Notes: generated by a model from the letters alone, not told the origin. A stretch of 11,901 nucleotides of DNA from Holosporales bacterium (GCA_031270515.1 JAISXM010000003.1:1-11901); one strand, 5' to 3'. Positions 1 to 6,442 are shown, counted from the stretch's first letter. A program made the numbers and translations.

Positions 1-461
1 ATAAGTCGCATATTATCGATATAATAAGGCTCCGGATCATGTGGCAACGTTGCCATGTAACACTCTGTGATCGCGGCCTTGCGTTTTTTGATAATGTTCT
101 CGCCCAAGATCCAGATGCCTATCGCCTTCGATACTACATAAGACTCGCCTTCGTTTATGACTTCCGGCATGAGATTCGCTAGGTAATTCAACGCTCGTTG
201 AGGAATTTCCTCCGTATTGTGGCATTGAATCTCTATATCCAGCTGCGTTCCGTCGTCGATGGTGGCTCTCACATCCAAGCGATTGGATTTGCCGTCGTGC
301 CTTGTTTTGCAAATGTCCGTGTTGCCCAGAGTAAGGCTTTTAACGACTGGATTCCCTTTGAACAAAGAGTTCAAAAACGAAATTAATAGTGGCTCTTTGC
401 CTTCCACACCAAATATATTCTTGAAAACAAAGTCGATTTGCGGGCTTAACAATGAAGACAT
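1..461 (-). CDS. Rpn family recombination-promoting nuclease / putative transposase (PD-(D/E)XK), partial
   Basis: An open frame of 153 codons starts at ATG 459-461 and runs off the left edge, so the C-terminus is missing. The N-terminus carries the family's opening motif (residues 9-18, QIDFVFKNIF). The nuclease core is visible as LDVRA (Asp63) followed by a beta strand with IEIQ (Glu77-x-Gln79), the D...ExQ form of PD-(D/E)XK seen in Rpn/TIGR01784 proteins. Further family features follow: QRALNYLANLM (88-98) and AIGIWILGEN (113-122). Rpn proteins cut DNA and promote RecA-independent recombination in E. coli; many relatives are annotated as transposases and occur in multiple copies in host-associated bacteria. 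A GGGA six bases before ATG is a weak ribosome binding site, and a TATAAT lies at 480-485 on the minus strand without a clear -35. The gene is divergent from the beta-barrel gene, with a palindromic repeat between them. The family call is strong; intactness and activity cannot be judged. Confidence 0.87.
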   Translation of the reverse strand, partial: MSSLLSPQIDFVFKNIFGVEGKEPLLISFLNSLFKGNPVVKSLTLGNTDICKTRHDGKSNRLDVRATIDDGTQLDIEIQCHNTEEIPQRALNYLANLMPEVINEGESYVVSKAIGIWILGENIIKKRKAAITECYMATLPHDPEPYYIDNMRL

Positions 462-507
462 CGCACATCCCAAAATGCTATTATACTACTACTATTAATT
501 GTACACG

Positions 508-594
508 ATACCTACCCATAAAAACAATTTCAATTTTTCTCCTAATCCAGGTCTTGCATGATAACGAATTTCAATTTGTTTGTTATGGGGACCC
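508..594 (-). repeat. Palindromic intergenic element, copy 1 (core 515-589)
   Basis: The 75-bp core begins CCCATAAAAACAATTT and ends TTTGTTTGTTATGGG, which is the imperfect reverse complement. Read on the minus strand it aligns along its length, loop included, with copy 3 at 5442-5517 (shared ATTCGTT, a TACAAG-like stretch, AGGA and AAAAATT). It lies between the divergent Rpn and beta-barrel genes, and its left end adjoins the region where an Rpn promoter would sit. The rest of the gap up to 706 holds only an AT-rich stretch and two small hairpins (641-664 and 680-701). Confidence 0.85.
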
Positions 595-679
595 ATTTTA
601 GTGGCTATTTTTTACTACGGTTAAAAAGTGTGCGATTCTCAAAGAACTAGAAACAAAGGGTTCTTATTAAAAATTTTTC

Positions 680-701
680 GGAGGACGCCCTGCTTTCCTC
701 C
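680..701 (+). promoter_or_regulatory. Hairpin holding a Shine-Dalgarno-like GGAGGA ahead of the beta-barrel gene
   Basis: GGAGGA (680-685) and its exact complement TCCTCC (696-701) form a 6-bp stem with a 10-base loop, ending five bases before ATG 707. The GGAGGA is the only strong Shine-Dalgarno-like sequence near this start but is about 21 bases from it, too far for normal use, and would be paired in the stem. It may be a translational control structure or a coincidence. Confidence 0.35.
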
Positions 702-706
702 AGAGC

Positions 707-2110
707 ATGGCTTGTGTTATCTCTCTAGTTTTGCAACCATTGATTTGGGGAACGTATATAGATTGGGGGATGGGCGTGCTGCTGTGCATAGGTTCTAGCG
801 CGCGAGCGCATCAATGGCGCAAGCTTTGCTGGTGCGTCCCCCTGTTGTGTATGAACGCAGAAGGACGCCTGCTTAGCGTACATCCTACGTCGGAAGCTGC
901 TCTGAAAAAAGAGGAAAAATTCCTCAAAAAAGTCGCCAAAAGAATATACGGGACAACTTCTCCTTCTGATAAAGCGCCAGCTGCAACCGAAACAAACGTT
1001 TCAGAAACAGAAGCGTGCGACATAAAACTTCCGTCAGAAATTTCAAAATTAGAATGTTTGGATATAAATGCGACACATGTCACAGAGGTGTCCCATAACG
1101 AACAGCATGATGGAATGTCCGCAACACAGGCCCCAGCTGCGAATGTCGCAACAAGCCAATCACTTGCTACCACAGGCCAACCATCCTCTGCAACAGGCCA
1201 ATCACACGCGGGAACAGGCCAACCATCCGCAATCGGCCCAAACAAAGAGTCAGGCACCTTGCGTCCGACATCCTTGAAGAAAAACGTCCCGTCGCCGCGT
1301 TTTGTCGGCGTATATGTTGGAACGAATGGCGCCGTCGTATCTCCATGTTCCGACGCAGAATTGTGGAGCGTAAGGTACAGCCCGATCAAATCGGACGACG
1401 CGACAGCCTCTGCAGCCGCACCTGAGAACATAATCCAGGTAAATGCAATCAATCATGATATTGCCAGTATTTTCTACGGCTCTTACGCATATAAACAAAG
1501 TGCATTTTTGCTTAACTTAGGATTATTTGCTGGTTACGACCATCCATTGTCACGACTATTTCGTATAGGCTTGGAAATTCAAGGCAATGTCGGATGGCGC
1601 GACAGTGAAATCACTTCGAATGGCGTGTATGGGCAGCGGTCGGATAAATCTCCTCTGAAGACCATCACGTTTAACGGACAAACCGGGATGGAGGTTGACC
1701 TTGCGTACACGCGCCAGACGATGAGCCATCCGTACGCGTGTTCTCTTTTGCCGCGTGTTGGGATTCTGTTGTCCCACGGAACAATGTTGTTTACGAGATT
1801 TGGGGTCGAGTGCACGAATATTAAAATTATGGATCACCCAGAGGCGTCCAATGATATTAAGAAGAACCCGAAGCATGATTCCGACACGATTTTTAATGGA
1901 CATAAAGCTGCGATTGTTGCGGGAATTGGTGTTGAGGCAACTATAAATAATCAGATCTTTTTGAGGATCGAGTGTTCGTATTCCAAAGGGAAAAACATCG
2001 CAATTAAACAGGACGTCCTACAAAGTACGCCAGATGAAAGGACTCTGGAGGAGTTTAACGTTACCCCGCGGCAAGTGACGTTTGGGTTCGGTGCGGGGAT
2101 TCGTTTTTAG
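707..2110 (+). CDS. Predicted outer-membrane beta-barrel protein with N-terminal low-complexity linker
   Basis: A 467-residue protein of no recognised named family. Residues 1-60 hold hydrophobic stretches with a possible signal peptide (SARA at 31-34, or a second stretch at 40-51 after RK). Residues 63-82 are Lys-rich and likely helical; 85-190 form a Ser/Thr/Ala/Gln-rich linker with TGQPS-type repeats (156-174). From about residue 198 (RFVGVYVGTNG) to the end, alternating polar/apolar strands rich in Gly and Tyr suggest an outer-membrane beta-barrel. The last strand ends GFGAGIRF, with the terminal Phe that outer-membrane proteins show to the BAM assembly machinery. The role is probably surface-exposed adhesin or porin-like, but no function can be named. 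The start is uncertain: ATG 707 has no usable ribosome binding site and an in-frame ATG at 770 is an alternative. It converges on the Myb gene 78 bp away, with no good terminator between them. Confidence 0.8.
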   Translation: MACVISLVLQPLIWGTYIDWGMGVLLCIGSSARAHQWRKLCWCVPLLCMNAEGRLLSVHPTSEAALKKEEKFLKKVAKRIYGTTSPSDKAPAATETNVSETEACDIKLPSEISKLECLDINATHVTEVSHNEQHDGMSATQAPAANVATSQSLATTGQPSSATGQSHAGTGQPSAIGPNKESGTLRPTSLKKNVPSPRFVGVYVGTNGAVVSPCSDAELWSVRYSPIKSDDATASAAAPENIIQVNAINHDIASIFYGSYAYKQSAFLLNLGLFAGYDHPLSRLFRIGLEIQGNVGWRDSEITSNGVYGQRSDKSPLKTITFNGQTGMEVDLAYTRQTMSHPYACSLLPRVGILLSHGTMLFTRFGVECTNIKIMDHPEASNDIKKNPKHDSDTIFNGHKAAIVAGIGVEATINNQIFLRIECSYSKGKNIAIKQDVLQSTPDERTLEEFNVTPRQVTFGFGAGIRF

Positions 2111-2188
2111 GCGCAATGGCGGGACGTTTATTTGATAGAGACTAAGCCCCCATAGATTTAAATGAATCGTAATAACACAAATGTATTA

Positions 2189-3007
2189 TTATAAAAGAGG
2201 ATAGCGATCAGCCTTTATAGGTGGCCATACACTGGTCTGATCATCAGCAGGAAAAAGTACATCTGTCTCATCCATTGAAGGAACAAAAATCGGAGACATC
2301 GGATATTGAAATATGGAATCATCACTCAGGGGCATTGGAGCAACAACTGGAGCATCCGGGACGGTAACCCATCGAGCTGGTACAAGAGCTGGTATAACCC
2401 GTGGAGCCGGCTGCTCAGTAAAATCCTGAGGAACCACACTTTGCGAACCGTTCATTGAAGTCGCGGCAAATGGTTGAAGTATAGCATCCGCATCAGAAGA
2501 ATGTTGCAGAGTAACAGCAGGTAAAGAATAATTGTTGTTCTGTCTAAAACTGTGCAGTATGTTTTGTCTAAGCCTGCGCTGTAGGTCCTGCGTAGACCTG
2601 AACAGTCTGTTCTGTTCAGACCTGAGCCGTATGTATCTTTTCACGTCGAGGTCAGTTCGTCCCACAACAAAAGTCGCAAGTTTTGTCCATCGTGGCCCAA
2701 TCCTCCCGTACAGATCCCACAATACGTTGCCTTCTGCTTGAGTTATGGGAGTATGATTACTACTGGATAGATAATGTTTGTAACGTTCTCGGCATTGACG
2801 GGCGCGTCTTCCGGGCATACGCGTGGCAACATATTCCCAATTAATACTACTCGCATTATTGTCTTCAAGTGATTGAACAATCTCGATCAACGAATTATCT
2901 TCTTCCGGAGAGAAACGAGAACGTGTTTCTTTTCGTGTATTGGCGAATAAAAGCATCGACGGCACCAATGCTGCTAAAACAAATGTGCATAACAAAATAC
3001 GTATCAT
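2189..3007 (-). CDS. Secreted protein with two Myb/SANT repeats (eukaryote-like R2R3 Myb domain), candidate effector
   Basis: A 272-residue protein. Residues 1-22 are a clear Sec signal peptide (MIRILLCTFVLAALVPSMLL, then FA) with likely cleavage after LFA. Two Myb repeats follow. Repeat 1 is about 31-80: Phe32 in the first Trp position, Trp57, Tyr76, with recognition helix GRRARQCRERYKHYL (66-80), which lines up with c-Myb R2 GKQCRERWHNHL. Repeat 2 is about 87-128: Ile88 replaces the first Trp, as is common in R3 repeats, then Trp107 (GPRWTKLA) and GRTDLDVKRY (116-125), matching c-Myb GRTDNAIKNHW. The remainder is Gln/Arg-rich (130-157), then Pro/Val-rich and acidic, with no known domain. 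Eukaryotic Myb repeats bind DNA; with a signal peptide this protein should leave the cytoplasm, so a target in host chromatin is plausible but inferred. Ribosome binding site AGGGA lies five bases before ATG, and a promoter is seen upstream (3026-3054). A 22-bp inverted repeat (2598-2619) lies inside the gene. Confidence 0.87.
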   Translation of the reverse strand: MIRILLCTFVLAALVPSMLLFANTRKETRSRFSPEEDNSLIEIVQSLEDNNASSINWEYVATRMPGRRARQCRERYKHYLSSSNHTPITQAEGNVLWDLYGRIGPRWTKLATFVVGRTDLDVKRYIRLRSEQNRLFRSTQDLQRRLRQNILHSFRQNNNYSLPAVTLQHSSDADAILQPFAATSMNGSQSVVPQDFTEQPAPRVIPALVPARWVTVPDAPVVAPMPLSDDSIFQYPMSPIFVPSMDETDVLFPADDQTSVWPPIKADRYPLL

Positions 3008-3025
3008 TTTAATCCCTAAAAATAA

Positions 3026-3054
3026 AATATATACATCTAATGTATTAGTGACAC
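3026..3054 (-). promoter_or_regulatory. Sigma70-like promoter of the Myb gene with a palindrome in its spacer
   Basis: On the minus strand, -35 GTGTCA (3054-3049, 4 of 6 consensus bases) and -10 TATATT (3031-3026, 5 of 6) are separated by 17 bases. The spacer and the edge of the -10 hold a perfect palindrome, ATACAT-TAG-ATGTAT (3031-3045), placed where a repressor or activator could act. The predicted leader is very short, with AGGGA shortly before the ATG at 3007. Confidence 0.45.
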
Positions 3055-3095
3055 GTTTTTAGAAACAAAGCAATCTGCTGAAAAAATGATGAGTT

Positions 3096-3193
3096 GATAC
3101 GCCGGATCCCCAGCAAAAACGATTTGAAATTCGTTGTATTACAAAGCTTACACTAGGATAACTCTTCAAATTGTTTACCATGGGCAAGTATAC
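3096..3193 (+). repeat. Palindromic intergenic element, copy 2 (core 3109-3184)
   Basis: The left arm reads CCCAGCAAAAACGATTTGAA; the right arm is TTCAAATTGTTTACCATGGG followed by CAAGTATAC. The loop contains ATTCGTTGTATTACAAAGCT, nearly the same as copy 3 at 5461. It lies downstream of the secretin stop codon and upstream of the Myb promoter, where the folded RNA could end secretin transcription. Confidence 0.82.
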
Positions 3194-3196
3194 TTC

Positions 3197-3242
3197 TAGC
3201 AAATAAGGCGCGGATCCGTTAGCAAATAGGACGCGGATCCGT
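3197..3242. repeat. 23-bp tandem duplication across the secretin stop codon
   Basis: Units 3197-3219 and 3220-3242 begin TAGCAAATA and end CGCGGATCCGT, differing at only two positions. The right unit encodes the last secretin residues (TDPRPIC) and the stop codon; the left unit lies just after the stop. Each unit contains the 8-bp palindrome CGGATCCG. Confidence 0.85.
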
Positions 3243-5264
3243 CGTGTACAAATGAACCAACCTTTCGTCTGCTTTATCCGGAAAAGGCACATCAAGTATC
3301 CGCACTCGTATCAATATAACGATTTCTTTGACTCGATCTGATTTATTTAAATTAGAAAACGCCTCCTTTATTATAGGAATATCGCCAAACACAGGATGTT
3401 TGAACCGATCATGCGTGGACGAGATCTCCATAAGCCCGCCCAATACTGCGACTTCTCCGTCTTTCAGGCGCAGCACAGAATCGATTTCCTTAACTTGTAT
3501 GACTGGAATCTCCGACGTCGGCAGGTTCGTCCCGCCTGCGCTTTTCATTGCAATTGCAACAGACGGATCCGCCACATTTTTCACCAAGCTTGAGATCGTT
3601 GGGCGCAAAAACAAGATGACGCTTTGGCTGTCCTGATCTATGGCCGGCTGTACGGCCATGACAAGGCCGACGGGCACTGTTTTTATGTCACTCCCCAGGC
3701 TGATGTCTTCTCTATCACTTTTGGAGTACAAATGTTTACTGTAGTTCAATTTGAAATACACATGATTTTCTGCGACCTTGAGTAGTGCACTTTGGTTGTT
3801 CATAACCGTCAGCCTGGGGCTGGATAACGTGCGAGTTTCTCCGAAATATTGCAGAGCTTTGATTAGTCCGGCGATTCCGTTGGAAAATGTTTTCGTGAAT
3901 TGGAAGAATCCAGACGGTGCAATCATCTTTTTCGTCCCAGCAGCAATCGCATCCGACGCCGCCGATGCTGCCGACGCAGTTGCTACAGTGGACGCAACGG
4001 TTCCTGCGGCTCCTGCCACCACGGCTGCCGCGGCATCTGCGGCATCTGCGGTTGTAGCGCCGTCTGCAGCAACAGATGTGCCTGTCCCTGTTGGGATTAC
4101 GGTATTTTCAAACACAGACTCCCCTGTTGCGTCTTTGTTTTCGTAGTTGATCCCTCCATAAGTTTTCGAGGCCAACGTTTGCCCTTCTTCTTTTTCGAGC
4201 ATTCCCCAATTTATTCCACTTTTAAACTCATCATTTAACGTGACTTCGATGATTTTTGCTTCGATTAATATCTGACTACTTGCAGACCTTTTTAACGCAT
4301 CAAGATATTCTTGCACGCAATGATGTTGTTCCGAATTGCCTCGAACCGACACAATGCCTGCGTGCTTATGTATGGTGAACATGGGGACGGCCCCTTCTTT
4401 GTGCGGTTCGTTCGCAGAATTATCTGAGGCCAGAAGTGTTTGCAAGTTTATTTCAAGTTCTTTCCAAAAATCATTTTCGCTATTCATATTTACGGATGTA
4501 TTCGAACCATTTCCGCTTCCTGCCACAATTTTCCCATCCGAATTCGCCACCGAATGCGCAAAAATATCCGTCCCAGAGGAAATGCGGTTTTCACTAGAGC
4601 GAGTCAGGTTGAGGAACTGCACGTTGTAGTTCCTGTTATACGGAGTGTCCGGCTCAACAAAGAGCATGCCGTTACAGAGCTTATAGCGAAGCTTCGCCAG
4701 TGCGCATATGCTTTCGAGGACGTCAATGAACGGCTTTTTTGTTGCCGCAAAAGGAATGTATATCCTGGGGTTCTGCAGCCGCTTATCGATTTGCACGTCG
4801 ATGCCCAGCAGTTTACATGTTTGCTCCAGTGCGATGTGCAACGGCAATTCCTGAGATATATGCAAGGATACAGGAGCTTTGAACGACGCAGGGAGTCGCT
4901 GCTTGGCGGATTGGGCTCTCGCTTTAGGAACAAAGGGCTGGTCTTCTGGAGTCGTCAGCACGCGAAAGTCGTCGGTGTGGGGCTCTCGCCCAAGGTGGGA
5001 GCGCACAAAATGCTGGCAGCCAGACAGGAACGATAGAGACAACAACAAGGCGCAGTGTGCCAACGCGCAGGAGGAGACGTTGTCGCGCAGACCGAGCAGA
5101 CGTATGAATGCAAAAGGCGCGCGAAAGTTGAGCTGCGATATCGAAGTAAACAACAACCGGAGCATGGAACATTTTAACGATAGAGTGGAACATCTGAACG
5201 TGAGCATGGAACATCTGAACGTGAGCGTGGAACGTCTCAAAAGTAAAATAAGTCTAGTAATCAA
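3219..5264 (-). CDS. mshL: MshL/PilN-like secretin, probable outer-membrane lipoprotein (type IV pilus or type II secretion pore)
   Basis: A 681-residue frame. Secretins form the outer-membrane ring through which type IV pili or type II secretion substrates pass. A lipobox LSGC ends a hydrophobic stretch (Cys83). Residues 134-206 form an STN-type domain. Residues 292-360 contain the ring-building domain and the MshL-type motif ILIEAKIIEVTLNDEFKSGI with INWGML. An Ala/Thr/Val-rich insertion (396-443) precedes the secretin core (about 478-657), which shows SSPRLTVMNNQSALLKV, VPVGLVMAVQPAID, LRPTISSLV, EIPVIQVKEIDSVLRLKDGE, VAVLGGLM and a final VILIRVRIL strand. The start is not settled: TTG 5264 has ribosome binding site GAGGA six bases away, whereas in-frame ATGs at 5207 and 5165 lack one. 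From TTG the lipobox lies unusually far in, behind a 7-residue repeat (12-39). No other pilus gene is in the window. MshL is the best family match; the symbol is by similarity. Confidence 0.88.
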   Translation of the reverse strand: MITRLILLLRRSTLTFRCSMLTFRCSTLSLKCSMLRLLFTSISQLNFRAPFAFIRLLGLRDNVSSCALAHCALLLSLSFLSGCQHFVRSHLGREPHTDDFRVLTTPEDQPFVPKARAQSAKQRLPASFKAPVSLHISQELPLHIALEQTCKLLGIDVQIDKRLQNPRIYIPFAATKKPFIDVLESICALAKLRYKLCNGMLFVEPDTPYNRNYNVQFLNLTRSSENRISSGTDIFAHSVANSDGKIVAGSGNGSNTSVNMNSENDFWKELEINLQTLLASDNSANEPHKEGAVPMFTIHKHAGIVSVRGNSEQHHCVQEYLDALKRSASSQILIEAKIIEVTLNDEFKSGINWGMLEKEEGQTLASKTYGGINYENKDATGESVFENTVIPTGTGTSVAADGATTADAADAAAAVVAGAAGTVASTVATASAASAASDAIAAGTKKMIAPSGFFQFTKTFSNGIAGLIKALQYFGETRTLSSPRLTVMNNQSALLKVAENHVYFKLNYSKHLYSKSDREDISLGSDIKTVPVGLVMAVQPAIDQDSQSVILFLRPTISSLVKNVADPSVAIAMKSAGGTNLPTSEIPVIQVKEIDSVLRLKDGEVAVLGGLMEISSTHDRFKHPVFGDIPIIKEAFSNLNKSDRVKEIVILIRVRILDVPFPDKADERLVHLYTTDPRPIC
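5164..5247. repeat. Four 21-bp tandem repeats at the secretin 5' end
   Basis: Units start at 5164, 5185, 5206 and 5227, each beginning ATGGAAC or GTGGAAC. The middle two (GTGGAACATCTGAACGTGAGC-type) differ only at the first base; the outer two are degenerate. On the minus strand they encode a 7-residue repeat in the secretin frame (SMLTFRC type, residues 12-39). On the plus strand they are also open and encode heptads such as VEHLNVS. A 21-bp unit conserves frame on both strands, and copy number could vary between strains. Confidence 0.85.
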
Positions 5265-5275
5265 GCGTTTTCCTC
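5265..5275 (-). promoter_or_regulatory. Ribosome binding site that supports a TTG start for the secretin
   Basis: On the minus strand GAGGA (5275-5271) lies six bases before TTG 5264-5262. This is the best Shine-Dalgarno match near any candidate start of this gene and is the reason for preferring TTG over the in-frame ATGs at 5207 and 5165. Confidence 0.5.
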
Positions 5276-5430
5276 ACATAAACAAACTTTCGGGATTTGG
5301 ACGCCGCACGCCGCACATTCTCAGCACTTTAAACAATGTTACCCCATTAAGGATAAATGTAGTGCAATTTTTCTAAAAATAAAAGACAGTGCAATTTTTC
5401 TTTGCCTCATAACTTTTTCTTGAGGCCCCA

Positions 5431-5525
5431 TATACCGGGGACCCATAACAAACAATTTGAATTTCGTTGTAATACAAGGCTTAGGTGAGGATAAAAATTC
5501 AAATCGTTTGTTCTGGGCAGGTATA
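5431..5525 (+). repeat. Palindromic intergenic element, copy 3 (core 5442-5517)
   Basis: The left end is TATACC, then CCCATAACAAACAATTTGAA; the right end is TTCAAATCGTTTGTTCTGGG, then CAGGTATA. The loop TTTCGTTGTAATACAAGGCT matches copies 1 and 2. It forms a head-to-tail pair with copy 4 and the two share the GTATA border at 5521-5525. Confidence 0.85.
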
Positions 5526-5608
5526 ATCAATAATTTGAAGTTTGTTCTGGCTTAAGGTTTCCTGTAATAAAAATTCAAATCGTTTGTCCTGAGATTTCGG
5601 TACATATC
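5521..5608 (+). repeat. Palindromic intergenic element, copy 4
   Basis: It starts at the GTATA shared with copy 3. The left arm is decayed (AATAATTTGAAG); the right arm, AAAAATTCAAATCGTTTGTC, is nearly the same as that of copy 3. The loop GTTTGTTCTGGCTTAAGGTT has diverged. The outer right boundary near 5608 is approximate. Confidence 0.7.
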
Positions 5609-5714
5609 CAAAAAGTTGGAAGTCAATTTGAATATTTTTTTTGTTCGGGTCTAGTAACGTTCACGGCTGCATGCTATATTTCCCGACAATGGCCTTCAAT
5701 AAAACTGGATCCAC

Positions 5715-6392
5715 ATGGCAGACGTATTCATCAAAGGACAAGAGGGACGCATTGAAGCACGGTACCTTCCTCCGCGCACAGTTCATCACCCCGTTGTGGC
5801 AATTTTGCACCCACACCCCCTTCAAGGTGGACGCATGGACAACGACGTTGTAAAAGCAATAGGCAGCGCATTTCATCAACAAGGATTCGGAACCTTGCGC
5901 TTCAACTTCAGGGGCGTTGGCAGGTCCGAGGGGGTTTACAGCGGAGGCGAAGGCGAGCTCAACGACACAGCCGCAGTCATAGATTGGGTTCAATCGTCCC
6001 AGCGCGTCGCTCACAGGTTATGGGTGGCGGGGTTCTCTTTTGGCGCATGGATCGCTATGCAGCTGCTGATGCGTCGCCCTGAAATCGAAGGGTTCGTCAT
6101 TGCAAGTCCTCCGGTCCACGCGTTTGATTTTAATTTTCTTGCACCTTGTCCTGTTTCTGGGCAGATTTTATATGGGGACCATGACTCAATCGTGCCAAAG
6201 GAGTGCGTCGATGTATTGGTGGACAAGTTGAATGGTCAGCGCGGAATTAGGATTACGTATGATGTGATCGGGGATGCGGATCATTCGTTCAATGGGCAGT
6301 TAAACACACTTCAGGAGCGCATTGATTCGTATATTGGGACATGTTTGCCGACATATTTGGATGCGAAGAAGATGCGCGCGATGGATGTGTAG
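5715..6392 (+). CDS. Alpha/beta hydrolase (COG2945 family)
   Basis: A complete 225-residue cytoplasmic protein with no signal peptide, of normal length for the family. It shows the oxyanion/N-terminal motif HPHPLQGGRMDN (32-43), the strand-turn FNFRGVGRSEG (63-73), and the nucleophile elbow GFSFGAW (106-112) with Ser108. The acid is probably Asp157 in YGDHDSIVP (153-161), and the catalytic His190 lies in GDADHSFNG (186-194). The catalytic triad is therefore complete. Members of this family are general serine hydrolases (esterase, peptidase or lipase-like); no substrate is known from sequence. The ATG at 5715 is preceded by a weak GGA. It is followed at a distance by trkH on the same strand, but two repeat elements lie between, so an operon is doubtful. 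Confidence 0.92.
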   Translation: MADVFIKGQEGRIEARYLPPRTVHHPVVAILHPHPLQGGRMDNDVVKAIGSAFHQQGFGTLRFNFRGVGRSEGVYSGGEGELNDTAAVIDWVQSSQRVAHRLWVAGFSFGAWIAMQLLMRRPEIEGFVIASPPVHAFDFNFLAPCPVSGQILYGDHDSIVPKECVDVLVDKLNGQRGIRITYDVIGDADHSFNGQLNTLQERIDSYIGTCLPTYLDAKKMRAMDV

Positions 6393-6400
6393 AGTTTTGC

Positions 6401-6438
6401 AAGTAACCATATGTAAGCCAAGTAACCATATGCAAGCA
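6401..6438 (+). repeat. 19-bp tandem repeat just after the hydrolase gene
   Basis: Two adjacent units, AAGTAACCATATGTAAGCC (6401-6419) and AAGTAACCATATGCAAGCA (6420-6438), differ at two positions and each holds CATATG. They begin eight bases after the hydrolase stop codon and end just before repeat copy 5. Confidence 0.8.
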
Positions 6439-6442
6439 ATGT

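Larger units (their letters stand above)
5265..5714. other. Gene-free divergent spacer between secretin and hydrolase
   Basis: No convincing gene lies here. From the secretin side it holds the ribosome binding site, a 14-bp direct repeat AGTGCAATTTTTCT at 5361-5374 and 5388-5401, a CCCC/GGGG hairpin at 5427-5440, the tandem pair of palindromic elements (copies 3 and 4), and what looks like a decayed half copy at 5629-5647 (ATTTGAA, then a T-run and GTTCGGG). Promoters for both flanking genes should be here, but I see no clear -35/-10 pair on either strand. Confidence 0.7.

Noticed and set aside
811..1452. 213-residue minus-strand frame opposite the beta-barrel gene
   Set aside because: It is the antisense shadow of a region whose plus-strand product has a linker and barrel; no domain or signal is visible in it.
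2171..2194. AT-rich hairpin between the convergent barrel and Myb genes as a terminator
   Set aside because: The stem is only about six A-T pairs and lacks a GC-rich part and a clean T-run.
3059..3295. 78-residue minus-strand frame between Myb and secretin genes
   Set aside because: It runs through repeat copy 2 and the 23-bp duplication and overlaps the secretin end out of frame; composition gives no sign of coding.
4440..5036. 198-residue plus-strand frame opposite the secretin
   Set aside because: It overlaps the STN and ring domains of a well-recognised secretin and shows no motif of its own.
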